A stretch of DNA of 5,455 nucleotides from NCBI GenBank assembly GCA_002440625.1, contig DJUV01000343.1, positions 1 to 5,455 of the forward strand, in the 5' to 3' direction. Made by a program: the position numbers and the translations under genes. The notes under the pieces are model-generated. The model did not search any database. It had not been told where the DNA came from and saw only the letters and a program-made list of their open reading frames with translations. Shown in pieces: positions 4,891 to 5,455 of this stretch. Within the stretch, counting starts at the first letter, position 1. Each line of letters begins with the position of its first letter. Source of the stretch: Rhodobacteraceae bacterium UBA6273. Lineage in GTDB: Bacteria > Pseudomonadota > Alphaproteobacteria > Rhodobacterales > Rhodobacteraceae.

Positions 4891-5455
4891 TCAGGCCAGC
4901 CCGCCCGCGATCAGGCGCTGCGCGAGGCGGGCATAGGCCTCCGCCATCGGCCCCTCGCCCGCCGCGATCGGCGTGCCGGCATCGCCCGCGAGACGGATCT
5001 CAAGGCTGAGCGGCACCTCGCCAAGGAACGGTACGCCAAGGCGCTGCGCTTCGACCGCGACGCCGCCGTGGCCGAAGAGATGCGCCTCATGCCCGCAGTT
5101 GGGACATATGTAAGTAGACATGTTCTCTACCAGTCCGAGGATCGGCGTCTTCAGCTTGCCGAACATGTCGATGGCGCGCCGCGCGTCGATCAGCGCCACG
5201 TCCTGCGGAGTAGAAACCACGATGGCCCCGGTCAGGTGCGTCTTCTGGCACAGCGTCAGCTGCACATCGCCGGTGCCGGGCGGCAGATCGACGATGAGGA
5301 CGTCAAGCTCGCCCCAGGCGACCTGACCGAGAAGCTGTTGCAGCGCGCCCATCAGCATCGGGCCGCGCCAGACCACCGCCTCATCCTCTTTCAGCATGAG
5401 GCCGATCGACATCATGGTCACGCCATGTGCGATGAGCGGCAGGATGGTCTTGCCG
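4891..5455 (-). CDS. mrp: Mrp/ApbC family P-loop ATPase, C-terminal part (cut by window end)
   Basis: Cytoplasmic MinD-like P-loop ATPase of the Mrp/ApbC/NBP35 group, which carries and delivers iron-sulfur clusters. The frame is open to the window edge, giving 187 residues; the true start lies outside. Visible, numbered from the edge: HGVTMMSIGLML (10-21), the VVWRGPMLMGALQQLL segment (27-42), the Walker B/switch region LIVDLPPGTGDVQL (53-66), STPQDVAL (81-88), and CPNCGH (117-122) with the two cysteines that bind the bridging cluster in the dimer. The N-terminal deviant Walker A (GKGGVGKST type) is beyond the window. A GTG at 5421 is internal, because homologous sequence continues upstream of it. 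It is co-directional with dcw but separated by 659 bp, so it probably belongs to another transcription unit. Confidence 0.93.
   Translation of the reverse strand, partial: GKTILPLIAHGVTMMSIGLMLKEDEAVVWRGPMLMGALQQLLGQVAWGELDVLIVDLPPGTGDVQLTLCQKTHLTGAIVVSTPQDVALIDARRAIDMFGKLKTPILGLVENMSTYICPNCGHEAHLFGHGGVAVEAQRLGVPFLGEVPLSLEIRLAGDAGTPIAAGEGPMAEAYARLAQRLIAGGLA

Noticed and set aside
1..5455. Mobile elements, CRISPR arrays, tRNA or rRNA genes
   Set aside because: No terminal inverted repeats with transposase, no regular spacer-repeat array, and no tRNA or rRNA signature was seen; the genes are standard chromosomal core genes.

Overview
The window is a stretch of alphaproteobacterial chromosome, most likely from the family Rhodobacteraceae (Rhodobacterales). 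It is GC-rich, the protein sequences resemble that family, and the start of the division and cell wall (dcw) cluster is preceded by an unusually long leader of the kind described in Rhodobacter. I would not name a genus from sequence alone. Every real gene lies on the minus strand, so transcription runs from high to low coordinates.

Right edge (4891-5455): the C-terminal part of an Mrp/ApbC P-loop ATPase, an iron-sulfur cluster carrier, cut by the window end. Left part (1-4231): the first five dcw genes in conserved order, mraZ, rsmH (mraW), ftsL, ftsI (pbpB) and murE, the last cut by the window start. They are packed as one operon: 3 nt between mraZ and rsmH, a TGATG overlap of rsmH with ftsL, an ATGA overlap of ftsL with ftsI, and 31 nt before murE. 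The products are a self-regulating transcription factor (MraZ), a 16S rRNA methyltransferase (RsmH), two septal membrane proteins (FtsL and the FtsI transpeptidase), and a cytoplasmic peptidoglycan precursor ligase (MurE).

The most informative part is the 659-bp gene-free region between mrp and mraZ (4232-4890), parts of which are far less GC-rich than the genes. Its mraZ-proximal half looks like the extended dcw leader that encodes the sRNA UpsM in Rhodobacter sphaeroides. A candidate promoter (4514-4543) is followed by about 275 nt of leader. That leader contains a perfect 13-bp stem and T-rich run (4297-4342), which would release an sRNA of about 210 nt before mraZ, whose start codon is TTG. 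A 10-bp-spaced GGGA repeat pair, the form expected of an MraZ operator, fills the spacer between the proposed -35 and -10. Further copies of the motif lie upstream in the opposite orientation (4691-4706, a degenerate one at 4790-4800, and a composite at 4826-4870). Four GANTC (CcrM methylation) sites sit within 73 bp in the same region. Together these suggest dcw expression here could be set by MraZ feedback, cell-cycle DNA methylation and leader attenuation. The sequence motifs are directly visible; their functions are inferred. No mobile element, CRISPR array, tRNA or rRNA was seen.
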